NCBI RefSeq assembly: GCF_900107935.1
Contig: NZ_FNVG01000003.1
Coordinates: 289,858-353,857, forward strand
Direction of reading: 5' to 3'
DNA: 64,000 nt
Origin: Vibrio hangzhouensis
GTDB lineage: Bacteria; Pseudomonadota; Gammaproteobacteria; Enterobacterales; Vibrionaceae
The notes beneath the pieces were generated by a model that saw nothing but the letters and a program-made list of their open reading frames with translations, was not told where the DNA came from and did not search any database. Positions 40,224 through 48,028 of the stretch are shown one piece after another (within the stretch, counting starts at the first letter, position 1; every line of letters begins with the position of its first letter). The translations under genes were made by a program, and so were the position numbers.

Positions 40224-40244
40224 ATTGTTATAATGTAACATCTC
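40224..40244. promoter_or_regulatory. Zur-like operator between znuC and znuA
   Basis: Core TGTTATAATGTAACA (40226-40240) with half sites TGTTA and TAACA, in the 81-base divergent gap. It matches the style of the gammaproteobacterial Zur box (GTTATA / TATAAC family). Expected role: zinc-dependent repression of both znu transcripts. Confidence 0.75.
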
Positions 40245-40279
40245 AGGCCATCACTCGCTAGTAAACAATTTGAGGTCAT

Positions 40280-41167
40280 ATGCGTCGTTACATTCCAATT
40301 CTGGCACTTAGTACACTGCTTCCAATGAAATCGCAAGCCTTTGAAGTATTAAACAGTATAAAACCGTTTGAAATGATCTCTAATGAACTGATCCTTGAAG
40401 GACAAAGTACCTCATCATTGTTGAATGCAAACGCTTCGCCTCACGACTACGCGCTGAAGCCATCCGACATAAAGAAATTGCGCAGCAGTGAGTTGATCAT
40501 CTGGTTTGGGCATGATTTGGAGAGTTTTCTGGAAAAGCCGTTAGAAGGTAATCCTAACGTCCTGACCGTTCAACAGATTGAAGGTCTGGATCTGCGTGAG
40601 TATGGTGAAGAAGACGGTCATGATCATGGCCATGAAGGTCACAATCACGGCAGTTATGATCCTCACATCTGGCTTGGTCCAGAGCAGACTCGTCAGGTCG
40701 CCAGAGCGATCTCATACAAATTGAGTGAGTTGGATCCAGCCAATAAAGCGGCATATGCCGATAAATTAACTGAGTTTGAGTCGAAGCTGGATAGCACGTT
40801 AGCTACGATTAAGGCTGAACTGAAGCCAATAACGTCAGAGGGGTATTATGTTTTTCATGATGCCTATGGTTATTTTGAACGCCATTTTGGCCTGAGTAAT
40901 TTGGGGCACTTTACCGTCAGCCCAGAGCGTAAGCCCGGTGCAAAAACACTGATTTCTATCAAAACCACTCTTCGAGAGCAGCAGGTCAAATGTGTGTTTG
41001 CAGAACCTCAATACACTCCAGCGGTGATTGAATCGGTAACAAGAGGCACGGGTACTTCGATTGGGACACTTGACCCACTAGGTACGGATATCGACATTCA
41101 GCCCGGCAGTTATTTTACATTCCTGCAGTCCATATCTGGCAGTTTCACCGCGTGTCTTGCTCAGTAA
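40280..41167 (+). CDS. znuA: Periplasmic zinc-binding protein ZnuA
   Basis: Solute-binding protein that delivers zinc to ZnuBC, 295 residues. Signal peptide to about residue 20 (ends KSQA). Zinc ligand histidines are expected in NASPHDYAL (H55) and YDPHIWLGP (H129), plus a later histidine in the FERHFGLSNLG segment. A charged, flexible His loop EEDGHDHGHEGHNHG (about 110-124) is typical of ZnuA. A C-terminal cysteine pairs with the one in QVKCVFAEPQY. Confidence 0.95.
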   Translation: MRRYIPILALSTLLPMKSQAFEVLNSIKPFEMISNELILEGQSTSSLLNANASPHDYALKPSDIKKLRSSELIIWFGHDLESFLEKPLEGNPNVLTVQQIEGLDLREYGEEDGHDHGHEGHNHGSYDPHIWLGPEQTRQVARAISYKLSELDPANKAAYADKLTEFESKLDSTLATIKAELKPITSEGYYVFHDAYGYFERHFGLSNLGHFTVSPERKPGAKTLISIKTTLREQQVKCVFAEPQYTPAVIESVTRGTGTSIGTLDPLGTDIDIQPGSYFTFLQSISGSFTACLAQ

Positions 41168-41358
41168 GTGAGCTATGCCAGATAAATCTGATGGCATCGT
41201 TGTCAGCTTAGGGAAATTGTGCGCTTTTTGATAAATCCATCGGAAAGCGTGTGATCAACTCGCCATTTACATGCGTTGAGTCACACAATTTCCTTTCTAT
41301 GCCCGGGTAAATCCATTAAATTGTACATAATTATCGATGCAAATTAACTGGTTTTACA

Positions 41359-44300
41359 TTGAGTCACTGCCATCAGGATCCTATTACAAAACTGACGCTT
41401 CATTATCGAAGAGAGTGCCGCCTGACTTACACTTTCTTGAGGGGCATAGTTGCCTTAATTTATAAGGTATGCCTGTTGTCTGCTTTGGCCATCTTCTCAC
41501 TCCCCGGTTTGGCTTCTGAGTTACCCCCCATCTTTTATCCTTTAAAACTGCAGTCCGAAGGACAGTTTCTGGCAGCAAAGCAACTTTTCTCAGGAGAGGA
41601 GGGAGGTTTGTGGTCGATTGATGTTCATAACCGAGTCCGCTTCTTCGATGGCCACAACTTTACCGAACTGAATGACGCCCCATTTGACAGTCAGTTGGTT
41701 ACATTTACTCAGGGGAAATTCTGGTACGCCAAAGCCAATAAAGTGTATTCCAGGCAAGCATTAGGTAAATCAAAGCTAGTGTATCAGGCTGAAATTACAC
41801 GAGATATCCAGAAAATAGATAGTCATGAGAATAAAATCTGGTTTACTGACCAGGACTATTTCTATGCCTTTGACGAACAACTGGGACAGGTACTTAAACT
41901 CGAACAATCGGAGTTCGAACGTTTTTATAGTGGTGCGGCAATAAACATACGAGCGGCAATTGAAGTTGACGGAGAGTGGTGGTTGGGGACAAGCATTGGT
42001 TTGTTTAAATGGGATGGTGTCAGACTGGCTCAAGTCGTCACCCAGCACACAGGACAAGTAACCCGACTGTTTTACTCCACCGATGACCAAACCCTGTTAA
42101 TTGGTTATACCGACGGCGTTGAAACCTATTCTTTTGTTTCTGAACAAGGCCGGTACTATCAAGCCGAACACTCCCACGTACTCACGTTAGAGCAATCGAG
42201 TAAACACTATTGGGTTGGCACTGAGCACGGTTTGTTTCTAGTAGATAAAGCAACACAGCATATTGATAAAGCGGCCTTTAACGAGAATGATGATTTTGGG
42301 TTAGCGGGAGAGAAAATCTACTCTCTTGTTGCAGATGAGATGTCCGGTATGTGGATAGCCACAGACAATGGGGTGCGTTACTTCTCTGAGTATAACGAAT
42401 TGTTCCGCCGTTCGTCTGTGTCGGTGGAAGACGACATTAACCGTCTGGAGGCGAAACTTGAGGTAGTCGCTAACCCTCTTGGTGGCTACTGGGTTATTAC
42501 TCCAACCGCCTTGTACTCGGTTGATGGGGCAGGTGTGTCGACTTTGGTTTTTTGGGGGAAAGTATCGTCGCTTGCTCAGCACGAAAAGTTACTTTGGCTT
42601 GCAACGGACAGAGGATTATTGCAACTGGATTTAGCTCGCTATCGGGTCACGACACTTCGTCAGGAGGTAGACCGCCTTCCTACTCACGTTGACCACATAG
42701 CGGTCGGTACAGATGCAACCCTCTGGTTAAGCAACGGTTCTCGTCTCATGACCATGAATATTGAGACTCAGACAGTAAAAGACTTTGGGGTAGACTGGGC
42801 CATAAGTGAACACTTACCTGCAAAAATAACCGAAATTGATGTGGTGAGCGAACGATTGACGGTGGTCGGTACCGATCACGGTCTTTATCTCATTGAACAA
42901 GGTCAAAGTCGATTTGTTCGTCAGAGTGAGCCCTTCGGAAGTGTTATAGAGATTTCATCGTCCAACAACGGGGTTTGGGTGGCCAGTGGTTACGGAGCAT
43001 TTTCACTATCGCTCAATGATCTGTCTTTTCAAGCTCTGCCCTTGTATCAGGATAACATTCGGCCGATATGCATTACTCGCAGTGAGGATGCGACCTGGTT
43101 AGTGACTTCGGTTGGCATCACCGCCTACCAGCAACAAGGGAATATTGTTCAGCATATCAGTGCTCCCTATGGTGTTATTAACAATGAGTTTATTAATGGA
43201 AGTTGCAGCTACAGCCCGGTGAGCGGGGATGTGATTTTAGGTTCTCGCTATGGCATTGTCGAATTCGATGCTCGTTATTTGCAGAACCTGCAATTACCAC
43301 AGGCATCGGTACTCGTTTCTAAGGTGGCTGTGAATAATTCTGCCGTTCGACTGGCTGATCTAACTGAGCGTATGCCAAAAATAGAATATGGTGACTCCAT
43401 TTCACTACAGCTCAGCTTGTGGCCCGCAATTCAGGGCAGCACGCTCATTTATCGAAGTAATGGTTCTGAGTGGAAAGGATTGACCGGGCGGCAGCTCAAT
43501 ATTGATAAGCCTAATCCGGGTGAGCATCGCCTTGAAATAGCCGTCTCTGGTCAGCAGAGCAATGGTGTTTATCGAGTCTTTGAGTTTAAGGTTCTGACAC
43601 CATGGTATATGACCCGTTGGTTTTATGCATTGCTGCTGATGGTGTTTGTTGTCTCAACGGCGAGCTTCATTTATTGGCGGTCACGAAGAATTCAAGCCAT
43701 GAACGCGGTATTGAAAACTCAAGTAGCACTCAAAACGGAACAGTTACAGCATCAAAGTCGCGTATTGGTGGGGAATAACCAGCAGTTGAGAAAGGCGTTC
43801 AAAATACGTCAATCGGTATTGCGGGAACTGACCGAGCAAGCTCTTAGTCATTCACACCAATTTCGCCTTGAAAACGCCAGTGTTATGGTTAGATCAGCCG
43901 AGAAGACTGACAGTCTGAATAAGGTCCGAGCTATCTTTGATGAGTCAGGGCAGAGATCGAGTATCTGTCCGGTTGCCAACGTTTTGAAGTTTACTTTGTC
44001 AGCGTGGAAAAAAGAGCTGGATAGTTATGGGATTCATGTTGAGCTTAACATGCAGGCTCAGCATGACCACGTTATTGTTGATGCTTGTAATCTGGATATT
44101 ATCTTTAACACGATTTTAGCCAATGCAATGAGGCGTCTGGTTCGGGGACAATCTCTGAGTATTACCCTTGATGATGACGGCACCAAATTATCCGTTACAT
44201 TTGAAGACAGCGGTTTACCGTTACCAAACATGAGTGACAGTCACAATGACCTGACGGGTGAAACTGCGGTCAATCAGTTGGATTTTAGTCCCAGCAGCCT

Positions 44301-44817
44301 GCCCTATCATATTCATAATTCAGGTGGTGAGTTAAGGCCGGTTGAGCGTTCGGGCCAAAATCGAATTGTGATTCGCTGGATCTTGTCCGGTGCGATCGAC
44401 GAACCGACAACAGTATTACCTTCATCAGACAACCGCAAGAACGAAACGTTAACGGTTCCTGCGGTGACCGAAACCAGAAGGGAAAAATATGAAAGCTGGA
44501 AACATCAAGTCACCCAATTGGTAGCCGAACAATACAGTGACCCAGACTTCAGCACTGCGGTAGTGTCCCGATCACTGTTTATCTCTGAACGTAGCTTTCA
44601 GCGTCGTTTTAAATCTTTGTTTAGTATCACCTTTACTGATTATCTCACCGACGTCAGAATGGAAAAGGCCTGTGAGATGTTGCTTCAGGGAGAGAAAGTG
44701 GCAGAGGTAGCGTTTGCGTGCGGGTTTAATGATCCCTCGTACTTCTCTCAGCGTTTCAAGCTCTATTTTGGCTTACCTCCATCAAAGTTTGCCATAATGG
44801 ATGGCGCTGACGCATAA
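41359..44817 (+). CDS. Membrane-bound propeller sensor fused to AraC-type DNA-binding domain
   Basis: A 1,152-residue protein. Order: signal or anchor segment (about 30-53), a periplasmic beta-propeller of about ten repeats (WSIDVHNRVRFF, WWLGTSIGLFKW, YWVGTEHGLF, MWIATDNGVRYF, LWLATDRGLLQL) to about 650, a Y_Y_Y-like beta domain, a transmembrane helix (about 752-772), a coiled coil, a degenerate histidine-kinase-like region (SHSHQFRLEN near 830; IIFNTILANAMRR near 914; FEDSGLPLP near 951), and an AraC helix-turn-helix (about 1053-1150). It resembles hybrid two-component systems but has no receiver domain and no intact ATP lid. The start is uncertain: TTG at 41359 lacks a ribosome binding site, and TTG 41437 would keep the anchor. 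The signal and targets are unknown. Confidence 0.8.
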   Translation: MSHCHQDPITKLTLHYRRECRLTYTFLRGIVALIYKVCLLSALAIFSLPGLASELPPIFYPLKLQSEGQFLAAKQLFSGEEGGLWSIDVHNRVRFFDGHNFTELNDAPFDSQLVTFTQGKFWYAKANKVYSRQALGKSKLVYQAEITRDIQKIDSHENKIWFTDQDYFYAFDEQLGQVLKLEQSEFERFYSGAAINIRAAIEVDGEWWLGTSIGLFKWDGVRLAQVVTQHTGQVTRLFYSTDDQTLLIGYTDGVETYSFVSEQGRYYQAEHSHVLTLEQSSKHYWVGTEHGLFLVDKATQHIDKAAFNENDDFGLAGEKIYSLVADEMSGMWIATDNGVRYFSEYNELFRRSSVSVEDDINRLEAKLEVVANPLGGYWVITPTALYSVDGAGVSTLVFWGKVSSLAQHEKLLWLATDRGLLQLDLARYRVTTLRQEVDRLPTHVDHIAVGTDATLWLSNGSRLMTMNIETQTVKDFGVDWAISEHLPAKITEIDVVSERLTVVGTDHGLYLIEQGQSRFVRQSEPFGSVIEISSSNNGVWVASGYGAFSLSLNDLSFQALPLYQDNIRPICITRSEDATWLVTSVGITAYQQQGNIVQHISAPYGVINNEFINGSCSYSPVSGDVILGSRYGIVEFDARYLQNLQLPQASVLVSKVAVNNSAVRLADLTERMPKIEYGDSISLQLSLWPAIQGSTLIYRSNGSEWKGLTGRQLNIDKPNPGEHRLEIAVSGQQSNGVYRVFEFKVLTPWYMTRWFYALLLMVFVVSTASFIYWRSRRIQAMNAVLKTQVALKTEQLQHQSRVLVGNNQQLRKAFKIRQSVLRELTEQALSHSHQFRLENASVMVRSAEKTDSLNKVRAIFDESGQRSSICPVANVLKFTLSAWKKELDSYGIHVELNMQAQHDHVIVDACNLDIIFNTILANAMRRLVRGQSLSITLDDDGTKLSVTFEDSGLPLPNMSDSHNDLTGETAVNQLDFSPSSLPYHIHNSGGELRPVERSGQNRIVIRWILSGAIDEPTTVLPSSDNRKNETLTVPAVTETRREKYESWKHQVTQLVAEQYSDPDFSTAVVSRSLFISERSFQRRFKSLFSITFTDYLTDVRMEKACEMLLQGEKVAEVAFACGFNDPSYFSQRFKLYFGLPPSKFAIMDGADA

Positions 44818-44872
44818 CCATCGATTCTCTCAGGCCTGAGTTCCTGCCGGGCCTGAGGTAATGGTTCGGCGA

Positions 44873-45817
44873 TCAGAGACCGAAATAGTGGTAAAACGCC
44901 CGCTGTTTCACACGTTCGATTTCCAGGTCGGTAAGCACAAATCGTAAAGTGTCTCCTGGACGCATTTGCCCGAGAGTAGGTAGATCGCGAAATGCTATTG
45001 TGCCCAACTTGTTGTAGCCGCCCAAAGTCTGTCGATCCTGTAGCATGATGATGGGATCGCCATCTGGGGGGAGCTGCACTGCGCCACAAACTATCCCTTC
45101 CGAGATCAATGATCCCAAAGGCTGTGCTTCGTCCGGGCGTTCATCGTGTTCCAGCGATTCTAACCTTACTCCCATTCTGTTGCTATTGGGGGTGACTCGG
45201 TAAGTGGTGGCTAAGACTTTGTCAATGAGGTGCTGCGGTAACTTTGAGTATTGAAAAGCAGGGATCAGACGAAGCTCTTGATGATGGGCATAAATGGGAA
45301 TCGCGGAAGTGGGCATGACGGCCAAAGAGTTGTTTGGCTCTGGGCTGATAGCGAGACGGTCACCAAGTTGCAATGCCAGCCCCTGATGTGGCCCGCCAAT
45401 GTGATTTCGCTCTACGGTAGAGGTACTTCCCATAAACGGTACTACGTCGAACCCTCCAGCCACGCTAAGGTAACTACGCAGGCCAGATTTAGGGATTCTT
45501 AAGTGGATCTCCTCGCCATTGGTTAGCGAGAACGGTTGCCAGGGGGCGATGTGGCTGCCAGTTGTGGCGTTGAAAGCGTTGCAATCTGCTCCTGTCAACA
45601 CCAGCATCAAATCGCCATTGGCGCGCAATTTCACTCTTCCTAACAGAATTTCCAGGCTGGTAGCATGAACCGAATTGCCAAGTAGTTTTTGTCCCCAGCA
45701 ATGCGCCAAAAGGTCGGCGGCTCCTCCCTGGCTCAAGCCGTAGCGCGCACAATGATAGCGGCCTATGTCCTGAAAAGTGACATGATGGTTCTGATTTACT
45801 ATGACCAGTTCTGGCAT
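44873..45817 (-). CDS. pxpC: 5-oxoprolinase subunit C
   Basis: A 314-residue member of the biotin-dependent carboxyltransferase-like family (KipA/PxpC). With PxpA and PxpB it opens 5-oxoproline to glutamate using ATP. Family segments are FQDIGRYHCARYGLSQGGAADLLAH near the N-terminus, YLSVAGGFDVVPFMGSTST, and SEGIVCGAVQLPPDGDPIIMLQDRQTLGGYNK, cited in parts: EGIVCGAVQLPPDG, LQDRQTLGGY. ATG 45817 overlaps pxpB by 19 bases. Converges on the AraC-type gene. Confidence 0.92.
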   Translation of the reverse strand: MPELVIVNQNHHVTFQDIGRYHCARYGLSQGGAADLLAHCWGQKLLGNSVHATSLEILLGRVKLRANGDLMLVLTGADCNAFNATTGSHIAPWQPFSLTNGEEIHLRIPKSGLRSYLSVAGGFDVVPFMGSTSTVERNHIGGPHQGLALQLGDRLAISPEPNNSLAVMPTSAIPIYAHHQELRLIPAFQYSKLPQHLIDKVLATTYRVTPNSNRMGVRLESLEHDERPDEAQPLGSLISEGIVCGAVQLPPDGDPIIMLQDRQTLGGYNKLGTIAFRDLPTLGQMRPGDTLRFVLTDLEIERVKQRAFYHYFGL

Positions 45818-46500
45818 ATCTGTCCCCCTAGCTCAAAGTATTCTTTTTTATCGATGGGTTCAAACTTCACCTTATCGCCCACTTTGAGGAGTGAATTTTG
45901 CGGGGCCAATGGGTCATAAAAGGAAATGGGGCAGTTTGCGATAATCTGCCATCCTCCAGGTGTAGCGCTGGGATACACTGCAGTCTGATGATTGGCAATG
46001 CCTACACTGCCTTTAGGTACCTTAGCTCTCGGAGTTACCAGTCGTGGGACTTGAATCTCTGCAGGGACCTCAGCCAAAAAAGCAAATCCGGGGGCGAATC
46101 CGATGGCACAGACCGTGTAAGTGGTTTGGGAATGGAGTTCGATGATGCGCTCAATTGGGATAGACAAAGTTTGTGACATGGACACCAACTCTGGCCCCAC
46201 TTCATGGGAATAATAAGCGGGCAACGTGACTAAAGAGGAGGTATCTCTGTCCACAACCTCAGTGATGTCTGTGGTGCGAAACCATTGGACGATCTGCAGT
46301 TCTGACACCTTTAAAGGGTGATACTCAATCAACAAAGAGGTATAGGACGGCGTACAGTTTAACAGCGCATCGCCAAATGTCTGCTCTAATTGCGTGGCAT
46401 ATTGACCAATCGAGATCGGAAGTGAAATGTCCACGGTATCGGCGAAATAGACCATCAATGCCGATTCTGAGACCGGAGTAATTGAACGTGGTTTGGTCAT
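45799..46500 (-). CDS. pxpB: 5-oxoprolinase subunit B
   Basis: A 233-residue member of the KipI/PxpB family. It shows the C-terminal cyclophilin-like domain (GFAPGFAFLAEVPAE; RAKVPKGSVGIANHQTAVYP; GGWQIIANCPISFYDP). Its start codon lies 3 bases past the pxpA stop, with the ribosome binding site GAGGAG overlapping the pxpA end. Middle gene of pxpABC. Confidence 0.92.
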   Translation of the reverse strand: MTKPRSITPVSESALMVYFADTVDISLPISIGQYATQLEQTFGDALLNCTPSYTSLLIEYHPLKVSELQIVQWFRTTDITEVVDRDTSSLVTLPAYYSHEVGPELVSMSQTLSIPIERIIELHSQTTYTVCAIGFAPGFAFLAEVPAEIQVPRLVTPRAKVPKGSVGIANHQTAVYPSATPGGWQIIANCPISFYDPLAPQNSLLKVGDKVKFEPIDKKEYFELGGQICQNWS

Positions 46501-46503
46501 GTA

Positions 46504-47238
46504 TCACTCCTCATTTTGTAGCAGTGCTTTGATCGCTTTTGCTACACTGATTGATGCCAGATTATCGCCATGAACACAGAGAGTGTCGGCAGTCAGTTGC
46601 ACCTCTCCTTCATCCAGTGTCTTCAGAGGCTGGCTTTTTATAATGGTCTTTGCCTGTGACAGGATCGTGTGTTCTTCGTGGAGGACAGAGCCAGACAGGC
46701 TACGTGGAGCCAGTAGGCCAGAACTGAGGTAGCGTCTATCGGCGAAGGCTTCAAATAGAAGAGAAGCTCCCATTTTATTGGCGTGTTCAAGATGCTGCTC
46801 AGCGTCAGCAGTTGCTAGCATCATTACAGGCAGTCCCGACACTGCAGACACTGTGAACATCGCACTCAATACCTCTTGTGATACCAGCATGTCGTTATAA
46901 AGCGCACCATGTGGTTTGAAGTAACTCACAGTACCGCCGCGATACCCAGCTAGTGATTGCAGTGCACCAATTTGGTACAGAACCGAGTGAATGAGGGCGT
47001 CTCTGGCCATGGGAATCGAGCGTCGCCCAAATCCCTCTTTATCGGCGTATCCAGGATGAGCACCAATTGTCACCTCGTATTGCAGGCAAAGATCGATAGT
47101 TCTGACCATCACATCTGGATCCGAAGCATGAAAACCGCAAGCGATATTGGCCATGTCCAATACTGGAATGAGCAGTTCGTCTTGTCCCATTTGCCAAGGT
47201 CCAAAGCTTTCTCCAACATCACCATTCAGTTTAACCAT
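46504..47238 (-). CDS. pxpA: 5-oxoprolinase subunit A (LamB/YcsF family)
   Basis: A 244-residue LamB/YcsF protein, the same length as E. coli PxpA. Conserved segments are KLNGDVGESFGPW at the N-terminus, NIACGFHASDPDVM, GAHPGYADKEGFGRRSI, YFKPHGALYND and EAFADRRY. ATG 47238 is chosen because GGAAG lies 8 bases upstream; the frame also begins at 47253. First gene of pxpABC. A promoter with 17-base spacer lies just upstream and a structured RNA element further up. Confidence 0.93.
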   Translation of the reverse strand: MVKLNGDVGESFGPWQMGQDELLIPVLDMANIACGFHASDPDVMVRTIDLCLQYEVTIGAHPGYADKEGFGRRSIPMARDALIHSVLYQIGALQSLAGYRGGTVSYFKPHGALYNDMLVSQEVLSAMFTVSAVSGLPVMMLATADAEQHLEHANKMGASLLFEAFADRRYLSSGLLAPRSLSGSVLHEEHTILSQAKTIIKSQPLKTLDEGEVQLTADTLCVHGDNLASISVAKAIKALLQNEE

Positions 47239-47270
47239 AGTATTCACTTCCATTCAAACACATAGTAATG

Positions 47271-47299
47271 ATTATGGTGATTAGAATAATGGTTTACAA
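47271..47299 (-). promoter_or_regulatory. Likely pxpA promoter
   Basis: On the minus strand TTGTAA (47294-47299), a 17-base spacer, then CATAAT (47271-47276). It lies downstream of the terminator at 47344-47381, so pxpABC can be transcribed independently of the RNA element. Confidence 0.5.
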
Positions 47300-47343
47300 A
47301 TCAGAAAAGTAGCAGGTTGGAACGACTTTGAGAGAGAGGAGAG

Positions 47344-47475
47344 AAAAAAAATTCGCGGCATAGCCGGGGGACCATACCGCGGGTGCCAATGACACCTTCG
47401 CTTGCTGCCGGAGTGATGTGGTTTTCCACATCACCTCTGGAATTTCGATTAACAGGAGCAGGTTTGCTCTGTTGG
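47344..47475 (-). ncRNA. Candidate structured RNA (small RNA or attenuated leader)
   Basis: On the minus strand, after a -10-like TATAGT (47481-47486), three hairpins follow in order. The first is AACAG-AGCA / TGCT-CTGTT (47451-47473). The second is GTGATGTGG / CCACATCAC with an AAAA loop (47413-47434). The third is CGCGGTATGG / CTATGCCGCG (47354-47381; two G-U pairs). A run of eight T (47344-47351) makes the last an intrinsic terminator. The transcript would be about 130 bases and ends about 105 bases before pxpA. It matches no riboswitch class I can name. Confidence 0.5.
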
Positions 47476-47753
47476 TGTTCACTATAAGTATTTCCACTTA
47501 GTTCACGTATAAAAAAAACGGCAAGTTATCATGACTTTTGCGACATTATTTACCTTGATGTTTAACTAATTGAATTATATTGATTTTATCTTATTTTAGT
47601 TTTTTGGTACGTGATTGGTGTGTTACAGAAAGCGGTTTGTTGCCGACAAATTGACGTAATTGACGGACACATTTTGACAAATATTACAGTTGCATATTGA
47701 GCAAAATTGATTTGGCGCAAAGCGGGATCTTAGTTTTCACCTTTAAAATTAGT

Positions 47754-47772
47754 GTTAATGTTAATATTTCTC
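47754..47772 (+). promoter_or_regulatory. Fur-like box upstream of feoA
   Basis: GTTAATGTTAATATTTCTC matches 14 of 19 positions of the consensus Fur box and lies 29 bases ahead of the feoA ATG. Iron-dependent repression of feoABC would be expected. Between 47500 and 47753 the sequence is A/T-rich, with no gene seen. Confidence 0.6.
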
Positions 47773-47800
47773 ATTACCAATCATAGTTTGGGTGAATCTA

Positions 47801-48028
47801 ATGAAACTTGCTGATTTGAATATTGGGGGCTGTGGCAAAATCACTGCGCTCACTGGGCTATCAAACGACGTACGAAAAAAGCTGATGGTAATGGGACTAT
47901 TACCAAATACCGAAGTTAAAGTGATCCGCCGCGCACCAATGGGTGACCCACTGCAAATTGAAGTTCGTGGAGTGAGTTTAGCGGTACGCAACACCATTGC
48001 CCAATCCATTGAAGTGGAGTCGTTGTAA
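47801..48028 (+). CDS. feoA: Ferrous iron transport protein A
   Basis: A 75-residue SH3-like cytoplasmic protein that assists FeoB. Motifs: LNIGGCGKITAL, LMVMGLLPNTEVKVIRRAPMGDP and the VRGVSLAVR segment. ATG 47801 with GGGTGA 6 bases upstream is preferred over GTG 47792, and gives the E. coli length. Its TAA overlaps the feoB ATG by one base (TAATG). Confidence 0.95.
   Translation: MKLADLNIGGCGKITALTGLSNDVRKKLMVMGLLPNTEVKVIRRAPMGDPLQIEVRGVSLAVRNTIAQSIEVESL

Noticed and set aside
47294..47497. 67-codon minus-strand ORF (GTG start) across the structured RNA, with a LLLLI stretch resembling an attenuator peptide
   Set aside because: It runs through the terminator hairpin and past it, has no ribosome binding site, and its neighbours are oxoproline genes rather than branched-chain amino acid genes.
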